From positions 1-29,083 of IMG/VR virus record IMGVR_UViG_3300049477_000027: a stretch of 29,083 nucleotides of DNA. One strand, given 5' to 3'. Each line of letters begins with the position of its first letter. The stretch's first letter is position 1. Origin of the DNA: a virus. The position numbers were made by a program, and so were the translations under genes. Under the pieces are notes generated by a model that saw only the letters and a program-made list of their open reading frames with translations, ran no database searches and was not told the DNA's origin. Positions 16,518-24,237 of the stretch are shown here, one piece after another.

Positions 16518-17828
16518 TTACTCTCCCTCAAAAAATACAGTAAATGTTTTTGCTTTCCTAGACCTTAACTCAATGTAAGACCTGTCAGCACTAAATCTAA
16601 TATCTAATTCTACTCTCTCCAAAGCTGCGTCGTCGTAAACTTCGCAATCCCTGACATATTCCATACCACTTGGATTTACTTGCTGCCAAGTGTTTGCTAA
16701 AAGGGATACGGCTACTTGCTGAAACTTTCCCGCAGACCCTCCGCTATTAGCACTACCTACTCCGCCAACTAAATACGTTGTAGATTTTCTTCCCTCCCCA
16801 ACCGATACCCAGTTTGTAACTAGGTAGCTGCCGTCTGAGAATAGGAATGTAAATCTTATCTGTCCTGCTAATTCTTCAAGCTCAACGTCCACTACAACGG
16901 GAGCATTTTTCCCGTCAAGCCCGTTGATGCCAGAACGCCCCACGGGACCCGGAAGTCCGGGAATACCTCTGATACCCGCTACTCCGTCCGTTCCTTTTTC
17001 ACCCTTTAGTCCTTGAAGTCCTTGAAGTCCTTGCTCGCCTATTTCCCCTTGAGGTCCACGCTTTCCACGCTGCCCTCTAGGTCCAGTAAGTTCCTCTTTG
17101 TCCTCTTTAGTTAGGTCTGTAAATTTTAATTTTAATAGTTCCACTTCGTCTTTACTTAAATCTAAAAACTTTAATTTAAGTTCTGACTTTTCTTCGTCGG
17201 TAAAATCTGAGAACTTAGGTTTTAAACTTTCAAAGTATTCTCTGTGTTCCTCGAAAGAAAAACTTTTTCCGTCACGCCCGTCTCGGCCTTGAGGTCCACG
17301 CAATAGGTCAATCTCATTGTCGGATAAATCTGAGAACTTTAATTTTAATTTATCTTCGATAGATTTTACGGAATCTAATACTATTGCTTTTATATTTTCT
17401 TCATGCTCCTCGAAAGAGAAACCTTTTCCGTCACGGCCATTACGCCCGTCACGACCTTTTATTTGCTCTTTGTCGGAGTCGTCCAAGTCGTCAAACTTTA
17501 ATTTTAATTTATCCGAAATGCTGTCAATATATTTTGAAATTTCAAAAGATATTCCGACTTCATTTTCCTCGAAAGAGAAATCTTTTCCGTCCTGTCCCGC
17601 AGGGCCGGTGATTCTCGATAGCTGCTCGTCGGTCAAATTGTCGAATTGGATAACTGCCGATTTTAATATTTCTTTTATTTCTTGTTCATGCTCTGCAAAA
17701 TTAAAAGGCTCGCCTTGAGGTCCACGCAATCCTCGGGGACCTCTTATAGACTCAATATCCTTTTGGCTCTTACTTACTTTGTGGTCTACCACAAGGTCTA
17801 CAAGAGCAAGCAAAGCTACCTTGTTCAA
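16518..17828 (-). CDS. Collagen-like repeat fibre protein
   Basis: 436 residues, starting with TTG 17828 behind a strong AGGAG; no ATG with a ribosome site is nearby. The N-terminal 20 residues are followed by Gly-X-Y blocks (GPRGLRGPQGEP, GPAGQDGKD, GRDGRNGRDGKG, GPQGRDGRDGKS) that alternate with charged helical modules. These modules share the pattern FSFEEH...LKLKFSDLSDNE and repeat about every 45 residues. The longest collagen-like run is at about residues 255-317. The last 115 residues are beta-rich and probably a trimeric tip (AGKFQQVAVSLLANTWQQV, IELRSRKAKTFTVFFEGE). Long trimeric fibres of this kind are known on phages. Its place next to the portal gene suggests a neck or head fibre. 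Confidence 0.85.
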   Translation of the reverse strand: MNKVALLALVDLVVDHKVSKSQKDIESIRGPRGLRGPQGEPFNFAEHEQEIKEILKSAVIQFDNLTDEQLSRITGPAGQDGKDFSFEENEVGISFEISKYIDSISDKLKLKFDDLDDSDKEQIKGRDGRNGRDGKGFSFEEHEENIKAIVLDSVKSIEDKLKLKFSDLSDNEIDLLRGPQGRDGRDGKSFSFEEHREYFESLKPKFSDFTDEEKSELKLKFLDLSKDEVELLKLKFTDLTKEDKEELTGPRGQRGKRGPQGEIGEQGLQGLQGLKGEKGTDGVAGIRGIPGLPGPVGRSGINGLDGKNAPVVVDVELEELAGQIRFTFLFSDGSYLVTNWVSVGEGRKSTTYLVGGVGSANSGGSAGKFQQVAVSLLANTWQQVNPSGMEYVRDCEVYDDAALERVELDIRFSADRSYIELRSRKAKTFTVFFEGE

Positions 17829-17831
17829 GGC

Positions 17832-19142
17832 TTACTCCTGTTTTAGTTTTTCAGTTAAAGCAGTTAGAAGTTTTATTTCGGCTTCAAGTGTCTTGTTTGC
17901 AGGGTTGTCTACAGTAACGCTATTTGGATTTGCCGCCGGTTGAGGTTTAGATTTTTCAACTTGCGAATCAATAATATCGTCAATGCGGTCTACAGGGGAA
18001 AGATTGTTCGATGCAATGTAGAACTTGTCTCCGCCGTCGTATGGTGCGTAACCCTCTTTGCGTCGGATTTCATTCGGTTGAATAGAGCCCATGCCAATCA
18101 TCTTGTTAAAGTAATTTGCTCTGGTTTCCATGTCGCCTCTTGAAACTGCGTAAAGGTCTAACTCAGCTTTTTTACCGCCGTAGCGATTGTTCAATAATTT
18201 TATGTCGGCTTGGCTTTCAAACTGTTTTGCCCAAGCATCTAAGGTATCGGTAACAACTTCTAAATTGGCATTTTCCACATTGTTGTAAGTTGCTGCCTGT
18301 ACGTCAAAAAGTTTTGTTGGAGGTACTCCGAGAAATCTTGCAATCTCAATAACATTAAATTTTCGAGATTCTAAAAACTGCATTACTTGTGGGTCAATAG
18401 TAACACTCTCATAACTTGCGCCGTCTTCGAGTACCGCAACTCCGCCGGTCTTTCTGCCGCCGTGAGCTTGCTGCCAACTGTCTCGGATTTTGTTAAAGCC
18501 CTCGTCGTTAAGAGTTCCCGTAACTTTAATTACGCCAGACGGAATACCCGCATTGTTAAATAGGGAATTTGCTAGTTGGTCTGCGCCGCTTGATATGCCG
18601 AGAATTTCTAAAGCGTATCCGATTACACCTTGTCCGACTATGCCGTCCTTAGTGTGAAAATTTTTAATATGGAAAACGTCTCTAGGATTTAAATAAACTG
18701 TCCCACCCATGTCGGCTACTTGATAAACTAAATTGCCACTTGGAGTTCTAAGAACTTGAACCCGGTCGCTGTGAAGTGGCCAAAGTGCGACGGGTCTTCC
18801 GTCCCCACTTCTTTCAATCTCTGCGAAAAAATTTCCCTTGTTGATTGCGCTTTGAATTGCCAGCATACGAAAATCCATTGCCGACATTTCTGTATTTGGG
18901 GCAACGTCGAGTAAATAAGTAACTCGGTCATTTTGTAGGATATTGTTGTCGGCATCTTTAACTGCCCACGGAAGTTTAGCTACTTGCGAGGAAATATAAA
19001 TTACCCCTCGATTGTACGCCGACACTCCCATTGCGCTTTCCTCATTTACAGGAAAGCCTTTATTCCAAGAAAAACCTCTACGGGGAGCCGATAGTTGGTC
19101 GCCCGTAGTTTTCTTAGAGAATATTCGAGATAATAAACCCAT
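17832..19142 (-). CDS. Portal protein (HK97 family)
   Basis: 436 residues, the usual length. It forms the dodecameric ring at one capsid vertex through which DNA enters. Conserved blocks seen: SAMGVSAYNRGVIYISSQVAKLPWAV near residues 36-62, TEMSAMDFRMLAIQSAINKGNFFAEIER, then VFHIKNFHTKDGIVGQGVIGYALE, then ARFLGVPPTKLFD and NVENANLEVVTDTL. The last helix (EAEIKLLTALTEKLKQE) is a coiled-coil end. ATG 19142 is behind GGAGGGGAT. Its 3' end contains AGGAG used by the TTG start of the fibre gene, 3 bases downstream. It lies after the capsid rather than between terminase and protease, so the usual HK97 order (terminase, portal, protease, capsid) is changed. Confidence 0.9.
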   Translation of the reverse strand: MGLLSRIFSKKTTGDQLSAPRRGFSWNKGFPVNEESAMGVSAYNRGVIYISSQVAKLPWAVKDADNNILQNDRVTYLLDVAPNTEMSAMDFRMLAIQSAINKGNFFAEIERSGDGRPVALWPLHSDRVQVLRTPSGNLVYQVADMGGTVYLNPRDVFHIKNFHTKDGIVGQGVIGYALEILGISSGADQLANSLFNNAGIPSGVIKVTGTLNDEGFNKIRDSWQQAHGGRKTGGVAVLEDGASYESVTIDPQVMQFLESRKFNVIEIARFLGVPPTKLFDVQAATYNNVENANLEVVTDTLDAWAKQFESQADIKLLNNRYGGKKAELDLYAVSRGDMETRANYFNKMIGMGSIQPNEIRRKEGYAPYDGGDKFYIASNNLSPVDRIDDIIDSQVEKSKPQPAANPNSVTVDNPANKTLEAEIKLLTALTEKLKQE

Positions 19143-19165
19143 ATCCCCTCCGAATTAAAATTTAA

Positions 19166-19420
19166 TTACAGTCCGTCTTCGTCTTCGTCTACTACTTTTT
19201 TCTTGTCTTCTTTGGGAGGGGCGACAGGAGTTTTAGGAGGAGGCGGAGGAGGAGGTGCGGTTTCTTTTTTCGCAGGAGCTTTTTCTGAAACTTCGGTATT
19301 GCCTCGGGCAATCCACCGGTCAGCACTTGTATTAGTTTCAAAAGCATAGGTTTCATCTTTTTTGAAAACTAATTCTCCGTTTACAAATCCGTCGCTGTTA
19401 AATTTTACAAACCTTTTCAT
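19166..19420 (-). CDS. Small Pro-rich, acidic-tailed phage protein
   Basis: The start is best at ATG 19420 (MKRFVKFNSDGF), with AAAGGA 7 bases upstream; the frame could extend to a TTG at 19435, but that would run through the Shine-Dalgarno. This gives 84 residues. The N-terminal 40 residues look like a small beta domain (KFNSDGFVNGELVFKKDETYAF) of the type found in short proteins near phage capsid genes. A low-complexity part follows: Lys/Glu/Ala, then seven prolines in a row, then a Lys-rich stretch and DEDEDGL. The tail could be flexible and bind basic surfaces. The function is unknown. It lies between the decoration-like gene and portal. Confidence 0.65.
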   Translation of the reverse strand: MKRFVKFNSDGFVNGELVFKKDETYAFETNTSADRWIARGNTEVSEKAPAKKETAPPPPPPPKTPVAPPKEDKKKVVDEDEDGL

Positions 19421-19440
19421 TGGGGTTCCTTTCAAAAGAA

Positions 19441-19462
19441 CGGGGGATATAGTTATCCCCCG
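19441..19462 (-). terminator. Hairpin after decoration-like gene
   Basis: A perfect 9-bp stem (CGGGGGATA at 19441-19449 with its complement at 19454-19462, 4-base loop) is followed on the minus strand by TTCTTTTG. It begins 31 bases after the stop of the upstream gene. The T-rich tail is imperfect, so it may be a partial terminator or an mRNA 3' end stabiliser. The ribosome site of the next gene lies directly behind. Confidence 0.6.
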
Positions 19463-19492
19463 ATGTTAGAATCTTTGCTGTGTGAGGCCAGA

Positions 19493-19975
19493 TTACAACG
19501 CTTGGTTGTAACAAGGCAAGGCACGATTTTCGTGTGCGTGAGCAGTTACAGAACCTAAGCAAGCTGCGCCAGCCGCCGCAGTATCAATCGACACATGAGA
19601 GAATCCGCCGTCTACATCTAAGTCTTCGGCATTAACTTCAAGTACGATTACTGCTTTTAAAGTAGCTACTACTGCACCTAATACATAAGCTGCCGCTTTT
19701 GCAGTAGGTTCAACTTTTGTAAAAATTTCAGCCGTTCCTACTTTATGGAAGTAAGGATTAGCTACTTCTAAATCTTTAGTTGTTCCACCCGACGCAGCGT
19801 TGTGCTGTTTCAAGGTAAGAGTTGCGGTTACTGCACCCGCAGCGATAGCAACTACGAAAGCTACTTTTTCAGCACCTTTCAAAGATACTCTCGCACCTGT
19901 TTGGCCAGCAACTAAATCGACTGGGCCGATTACTTGCTTAACATTTTCTTTTTCTAAGAGTTGTACGTTTTTCAT
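19493..19975 (-). CDS. Probable head decoration / capsid-associated protein
   Basis: 160 residues, Ala/Val/Gly-rich. The pattern KVAFVVAIAAGAVTATLTLKQHNAASGG then a late VLEVNAEDLDVDGGFSHVSIDTAA is familiar from a family of small structural proteins coded near capsid genes (..EV...LDv.gGF.hv......). The ending with ALPCYNQAL is also similar to such proteins. ATG 19975 has CGGAGACAAAA upstream. Hairpins flank it on both sides, after capsid and after itself, which suggests high and individually tuned expression. A role as decoration protein on the capsid shell is inferred. No fold evidence beyond beta propensity was seen. Confidence 0.6.
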   Translation of the reverse strand: MKNVQLLEKENVKQVIGPVDLVAGQTGARVSLKGAEKVAFVVAIAAGAVTATLTLKQHNAASGGTTKDLEVANPYFHKVGTAEIFTKVEPTAKAAAYVLGAVVATLKAVIVLEVNAEDLDVDGGFSHVSIDTAAAGAACLGSVTAHAHENRALPCYNQAL

Positions 19976-20012
19976 TTTTGTCTCCGTATTTAAAATTTTT
20001 TAAAAACATTTA

Positions 20013-20057
20013 TTGTAGAGAACCCCTCTACAAGAGGGCGGGGATAACCTCCCCGCC
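20013..20057 (-). terminator. Tandem hairpins after capsid gene
   Basis: Two stems lie just downstream of the capsid stop. The first is 8 bp (GGCGGGGA at 20037-20044 with its complement at 20050-20057, 5-base loop). The second is 8 bp (TTGTAGAG at 20013-20020 with 20026-20033, 5-base loop). Read on the minus strand, the second is followed after six bases by TTTTT. Read on the plus strand, the first is followed by GGGTTTTTT, a classical terminator form. The pair may end or slow transcription after the capsid gene and protect its mRNA. Confidence 0.65.
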
Positions 20058-20075
20058 GGGTTTTTTAATCAACTA

Positions 20076-21335
20076 CTAGGCTCGGTCTTCAAGAGTTACA
20101 AAACCTGACATTTTGTAATTCCCGTACTGAGTTGTGATAGGAGATTTGAATGGGCAAGAGCCGTCGATGCGTAAGATAAACTTGTACGCAGTTTGGTCTT
20201 TGTCAAACAACAGGTGAGTAGAAACCGCAGACTTCATGCCGCCGCCTTTTAAGATACTGTAGAAGTAGCTTAAGTCAGCAAACACAATGTCACCCTCGTC
20301 GCCAAGAGCTTTAGCTCCGCCGATAAGTGGTAATACTGGGCGACCTAAAAGAAGTGCATACGGAGATTGATTCATCTGAGAGCCCGGAGCTAAGTAGATG
20401 AAGTTTCCGCTGTCGTCTTTCATAGTCATTAACTGTGGCTCAACCGCAGGGTTGATGTACCATACAGAGTTAGCTCTTGAAGACGGAATCATTGCTGCGT
20501 ACATCTTGATTACGTTGCGAGCTACAACTGTATCCGCCGGTTGAGCAGACTCTTTAGCAATCTTAACTCGGAAATCCGAATCAAGAATACCTTTAGGCTT
20601 GCCTACGCCGTTACCATTTAAGATAGCTTCATTTACTTTGTGCATGATTGCCGCAGGAGCAGCACGGCCAATGTAAGACTCAAGACCAACTGTGTCTTCC
20701 AACAATTCGTCAGTAGTCTTAATCAAAGCAGCAAGTTTGTGTAAACGCCAGTTAGCGATACCAAATTTGTGCTTAGAGCCCTCAAGTTGCTGACCCTCTG
20801 CAATCCAATAAGCCTGAACGCCATTTGTCCACGGCTCAGTTTCGTCGATTGGTAACGACATTGTGTTACCCGAAACTGTGAATTGAGTTGTACGAGCCAA
20901 CAAAGATTCATCAGATTGTAATTTTTTAAGAATTTGATTCATCAATGTTTCAGGCACTAAGAAACCGCCGTCTTCACCGATTGATTCGCTTTGTGAATCA
21001 CCCAAAGCATTTAAGCGTTGGTCCATTTTTCCTTGAGCAGCGTTACGAACTGCTTTCAAGAAACCGCCTACAGATTCAAAACCACCTGTTTGACGAGTAG
21101 CCGCTACAACCGGAACTTGTGCTGACGGGTCAGCCGAAGTTTTACGAGTTGAAGTGTTCAACTTAGCTTGCATAGCTTCAACTTTTTCGGTTGCTTCAAT
21201 GCTTGCGGTAAGTTCTTCAAACTCAGCGTTCAAAGCATCTACCTGTTTTAATTGTTCGTCTGAGAATTTAGCCATTCCTTGAAATTGCTTTAATTCTTCT
21301 GCGATTTGTGCGAGTCTTGCTCTCATTTTATCCAT
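20076..21335 (-). CDS. Major capsid protein (HK97 fold)
   Basis: 419 residues, start ATG 21335 behind AGGAGTGTAAA. The N-terminal 70 residues form a predicted coiled coil (ARLAQIAEELKQFQGM, then LNAEFEELTASIEATEKVEAMQAKL), which is the scaffold-like delta domain removed by the prohead protease. The capsid body starts near residue 85 (GGFESVGGFLKAVRNAAQGK), with typical blocks: GEDGGFLVPETLMNQIL, TVSGNTMSLPIDETEP, then KLAALIKTTDELLEDT, then NEAILNGNGVGKPKGIL and ADLSYFYSI. ETEPW..G..AYW.aEG is the usual P-domain entry. It lies directly after the protease gene, as in HK97. A cross-linking Lys/Asn pair was not assigned. Confidence 0.93.
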   Translation of the reverse strand: MDKMRARLAQIAEELKQFQGMAKFSDEQLKQVDALNAEFEELTASIEATEKVEAMQAKLNTSTRKTSADPSAQVPVVAATRQTGGFESVGGFLKAVRNAAQGKMDQRLNALGDSQSESIGEDGGFLVPETLMNQILKKLQSDESLLARTTQFTVSGNTMSLPIDETEPWTNGVQAYWIAEGQQLEGSKHKFGIANWRLHKLAALIKTTDELLEDTVGLESYIGRAAPAAIMHKVNEAILNGNGVGKPKGILDSDFRVKIAKESAQPADTVVARNVIKMYAAMIPSSRANSVWYINPAVEPQLMTMKDDSGNFIYLAPGSQMNQSPYALLLGRPVLPLIGGAKALGDEGDIVFADLSYFYSILKGGGMKSAVSTHLLFDKDQTAYKFILRIDGSCPFKSPITTQYGNYKMSGFVTLEDRA

Positions 21336-21386
21336 TTTACACTCCTAGTGTTTTTTGTGTTATATTTAGTTTCACAAGTCGCTACG

Positions 21387-22100
21387 TTATTTACGAGCTA
21401 AAAAAGTGTGAATCTTATTTTCTAAACTTTTAATCTTTTCTTTTGCCCCGTCAATATCTGTTTTTATAGACGGCATTTTAGCAAGCCATTTGGCTTGGTT
21501 TAACATTGCCGCAGCGACAGGGTAAGAATCTTCCAACTTACGTTGAACGAGCCCAATCTCAATAGCCTCGTCTGCGTCCAACCAAGTTTCGTCCTCAAGC
21601 ATTTTCTTAACTTCTGCTCGGGTGTATTTCTTAATTTTCTTTTGGTAAATATTTAAAAGTTGGTCTTCCACATCAACCAATCGGTCAATAGTAGATTCCA
21701 AGTCCTTGCGGTTTCCGACGGCCATAGTCCACGGCAAGTGAACCATTACAAGTGCGCCGGTTCCAATTTCGATTTCGTCACCCGCCAACATAATTACCGA
21801 TGCGATTGAGGCCGCTAGACCCTCAACTACAACTTTAACTTTGGCCTTGTGTTGTTTTAAACGATTGTAAATTGTGATTCCGTCGAATACGTCTCCGCCC
21901 GGAGAGTTAATTCTAAGTGTAATGTTTTTAACTGAGCTTGAAAGTTTGTTCAATTCATCTGAGAACTGTTTTGCGGAAACTCCGTCGCCCCAAAAGTTTT
22001 CCCCGATAACCCCGTAAAGTACAATCTCGGCCTCGGTTTCACTCTTAGCTCTGATTTTAAATTCTCTTGAACTTTGGAGTTCTACGAAATTTTTGTTCAT
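21387..22100 (-). CDS. ClpP-like prohead protease
   Basis: The start at ATG 22100 (MNKNFVELQ, 237 residues) has GAGG 6 bases upstream; an open TTG at 22136 is less likely. This serine protease of the ClpP/crotonase type trims capsid N-termini during head maturation. Family blocks: RINSPGGDVFDG at 63-74 (oxyanion loop), GLAASIAS at 94-101 with probable nucleophile Ser98, then MVHLPW at 119-124 with His121, and a final acidic stretch LEDETWLDADEAIEIGLV near 168-185. A charged helical end (KEKIKSLENKIHTFLARK) follows. It sits between the large terminase and capsid. Confidence 0.92.
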   Translation of the reverse strand: MNKNFVELQSSREFKIRAKSETEAEIVLYGVIGENFWGDGVSAKQFSDELNKLSSSVKNITLRINSPGGDVFDGITIYNRLKQHKAKVKVVVEGLAASIASVIMLAGDEIEIGTGALVMVHLPWTMAVGNRKDLESTIDRLVDVEDQLLNIYQKKIKKYTRAEVKKMLEDETWLDADEAIEIGLVQRKLEDSYPVAAAMLNQAKWLAKMPSIKTDIDGAKEKIKSLENKIHTFLARK

Positions 22101-22211
22101 TGAAACCTCATTAGGTCTGAGGCTAAAGTATTTCAACTTCCCCAGTCAATTTTAATCTTAAAACGGCCAGTCCAGAAATTACGCCATGCGTCTGTAAAGT
22201 AGTGTAAAAAA

Positions 22212-23897
22212 TTAGAAGTGGCGGAGGCCACGACTATTATATACGGATTCCGAAGTTCCCGATTGCAGCCAAGATGCTAAGGCCATGAGCATTGCAATAA
22301 CCGGGTCAATCTTTAACTTCTCATTATTTTTTCTCGGGTACACATTATTGGCCGCATCTATTTTGGCAACTACGTTACCAAAGGACCAGTTTAATAGGGG
22401 TGAGCCGTTGTAGAAAATCTTTTCTTCCCGTATAAGAACGTCCATTTTTTTCATTGGTTCGGAAAGATTGGCAACTGTCATACGGAACTCGGTAGTTGGA
22501 ACTCGGTCTTTCTGTAAGTCCTGCATTAACTTAACTGTATTCCACGGGTCTAAGCAAACATCTAGGACCCGGAAGTCTTTGCACATTTGCTTCAATTCAT
22601 TTTCGATGTACTCTTGATTTATCGCTTCACCTTTTGTTTTTATTAAATATCCTTTGGCCACACATTCGTCGTACAAACTATTTCTCTTTGTAAGAAGTGA
22701 CGCCTCGGGAACATAGGACTTGTCGAACATATAATAATTCCCGTCCTCAAAAAATATTAGCCCTAATGAGGTTAAATCTATGTGACTAGAAATATCTACG
22801 CCTATCCTAACTTTCTTTCCTTTGAACTGTTCAAGAGTTATCGGCCTAGCACATTTAACAAGTTTATCAACGTCGTAGAAACTTTCCATTTCGGAAAGCC
22901 AAATATTTAAATGCTTAACCTTAAAGTTAGGTAAATCTTGAGGCTGCTCGATTGCCTTTTTAGCTTTTGCCTCAAAGGTAACTGCATCAACTGAATGTCC
23001 GTAACTCGGATTCGCTTTCTTCCAAGTTGATTCCTCAAATACGTCGTCACCCTCGTCGATAGTATAAACGACAGCAAAAAATTGGTCGTCGTCAATCTTG
23101 TCTTCGCAAATTCTTTTTGCGTAAGAGGATTGCGAGTATCCCACCGAGTCCACGCTAAAGCCCGCAGTAGTAATACATAGAGTAAGGGAGTCTTTACGTT
23201 TAGACATACCAGAATAAATTACGTCGAATACTTCTCGGGTCATTGCATGAAGTTCGTCGCATACCGCAAGTACGTCATTCAATCCGTCGAGTCCGTTTTT
23301 GTCCGAAGACAAAGCCCTAATCATGGAGTTAGATTTTTTATGCAATATCGTATGGGCTAAAACTTCTACGCCGGTTTCCCGACGAAAGGCTTTTGACTTC
23401 TGAGCCATTGCCCTTGAGGAATCCAAGACTATTCTTGCTTGGTCTTTTTTTGTGGCCACGTTTGCAATCATGTTTCCGTTAGGATTATCTAACGCTAGAA
23501 AAAATAAACTGCATTGGGACGCCATTGCCGATTTACCGCAGCCCCGAGGAACTTCCACATGGGCAATGCGGAATCTACGGAAGTTCGTAGATTTATTTTT
23601 GAACCCCATTATATTTATCCATACCCACTTTTGCCACGGGAGATAAACTATATTCGGAGTATCCCAGTTACCAATTACATGGGGGAATTTTTGTACTAGG
23701 CGCAAATATCTTTCAGCAAAGTCGGCATCAAAATAAAATGTTGCCTCTTTGTTATCTAAATCTCTTAAATATCTTTTAACTGCCCCGACAACAAATTTGC
23801 AATTAGGTATTCTGCCGCTAATAACATCGTTAGCGTACTCATGTGCGTCGTAGCAGTTAGGGTGAGTGGCGGGATTAAATGGATTATTCAAATTCAC
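22212..23897 (-). CDS. Terminase large subunit
   Basis: 561 residues. This motor pumps DNA into the prohead and cuts it. ATPase part: Walker A PRGCGKS at 117-123, Walker B VLAVCDE at 209-215 with the catalytic Glu at 215, and coupling motif TLCITTAGF at 239-247. Nuclease part (RNase H-like): Asp368 and Asp374 in RIGVDISSHIDLTSLG, Asp450 in DVCLDPWNT, and Asp531 in KIDPVIAML. The layout fits the Terminase_1/YmfN group common in HK97-like phages. The frame begins with GTG 23897; a TTG at 23891 has better spacing from AAAGGTGA, so the exact start is unsettled. It overlaps the small subunit gene by 14 bases. Confidence 0.93.
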   Translation of the reverse strand: MNLNNPFNPATHPNCYDAHEYANDVISGRIPNCKFVVGAVKRYLRDLDNKEATFYFDADFAERYLRLVQKFPHVIGNWDTPNIVYLPWQKWVWINIMGFKNKSTNFRRFRIAHVEVPRGCGKSAMASQCSLFFLALDNPNGNMIANVATKKDQARIVLDSSRAMAQKSKAFRRETGVEVLAHTILHKKSNSMIRALSSDKNGLDGLNDVLAVCDELHAMTREVFDVIYSGMSKRKDSLTLCITTAGFSVDSVGYSQSSYAKRICEDKIDDDQFFAVVYTIDEGDDVFEESTWKKANPSYGHSVDAVTFEAKAKKAIEQPQDLPNFKVKHLNIWLSEMESFYDVDKLVKCARPITLEQFKGKKVRIGVDISSHIDLTSLGLIFFEDGNYYMFDKSYVPEASLLTKRNSLYDECVAKGYLIKTKGEAINQEYIENELKQMCKDFRVLDVCLDPWNTVKLMQDLQKDRVPTTEFRMTVANLSEPMKKMDVLIREEKIFYNGSPLLNWSFGNVVAKIDAANNVYPRKNNEKLKIDPVIAMLMALASWLQSGTSESVYNSRGLRHF

Positions 23898-24237
23898 CTT
23901 TCCCGTCGTCAGAGTCCTCTTTATCTTTTTTAAGAATTAGTCCTAACATTTTTGAATACACCGCTATTTGGCCGATTACTTTAGTCCTCTGTTCAATCTC
24001 CGGTCGCATCTTTACTTGGAACCCGTTACGGCCAATAGACTCGTAAGTGTGGCCAAGCATTTCAAGGACATTGCGGAGATTTTCATACTCAACGTGCAAG
24101 TCACAAAGTATTTGAAGTTGATTTAAATGCCCGGGTTTAAAATTTTCTCTCGATGCAATGTCGTCAATGTAGCCATTCCATTTAGAAATAAATGTCGGGT
24201 GTCTACTCGGAGCAGGATATTTATTTTTTGGCTTCAT
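23884..24237 (-). CDS. Terminase small subunit (P27-like)
   Basis: 117 residues. Small terminases recognise phage DNA and recruit the large subunit. The helix-rich part (NFKPGHLNQLQILCDLHVEYENLRNVL...) and the late VIGQIAVYSKMLGLILKKD fit the P27 family. The conserved phrase there is ...L..L....w..y..a...i...G......g......P.......a......l..lGl. The acidic end (KEDSDDGKGEFE) is also usual. ATG 24237 overlaps the helicase stop (ATGA), so both are translated together. A helix-turn-helix was not located. Confidence 0.78.
   Translation of the reverse strand: MKPKNKYPAPSRHPTFISKWNGYIDDIASRENFKPGHLNQLQILCDLHVEYENLRNVLEMLGHTYESIGRNGFQVKMRPEIEQRTKVIGQIAVYSKMLGLILKKDKEDSDDGKGEFE

Noticed and set aside
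17098-17718. Plus-strand ORFs opposite the collagen-like gene (64, 133 and 75 codons)
   Set aside because: They mirror the repeats of the minus-strand fibre gene, have no ribosome sites and low-complexity products.
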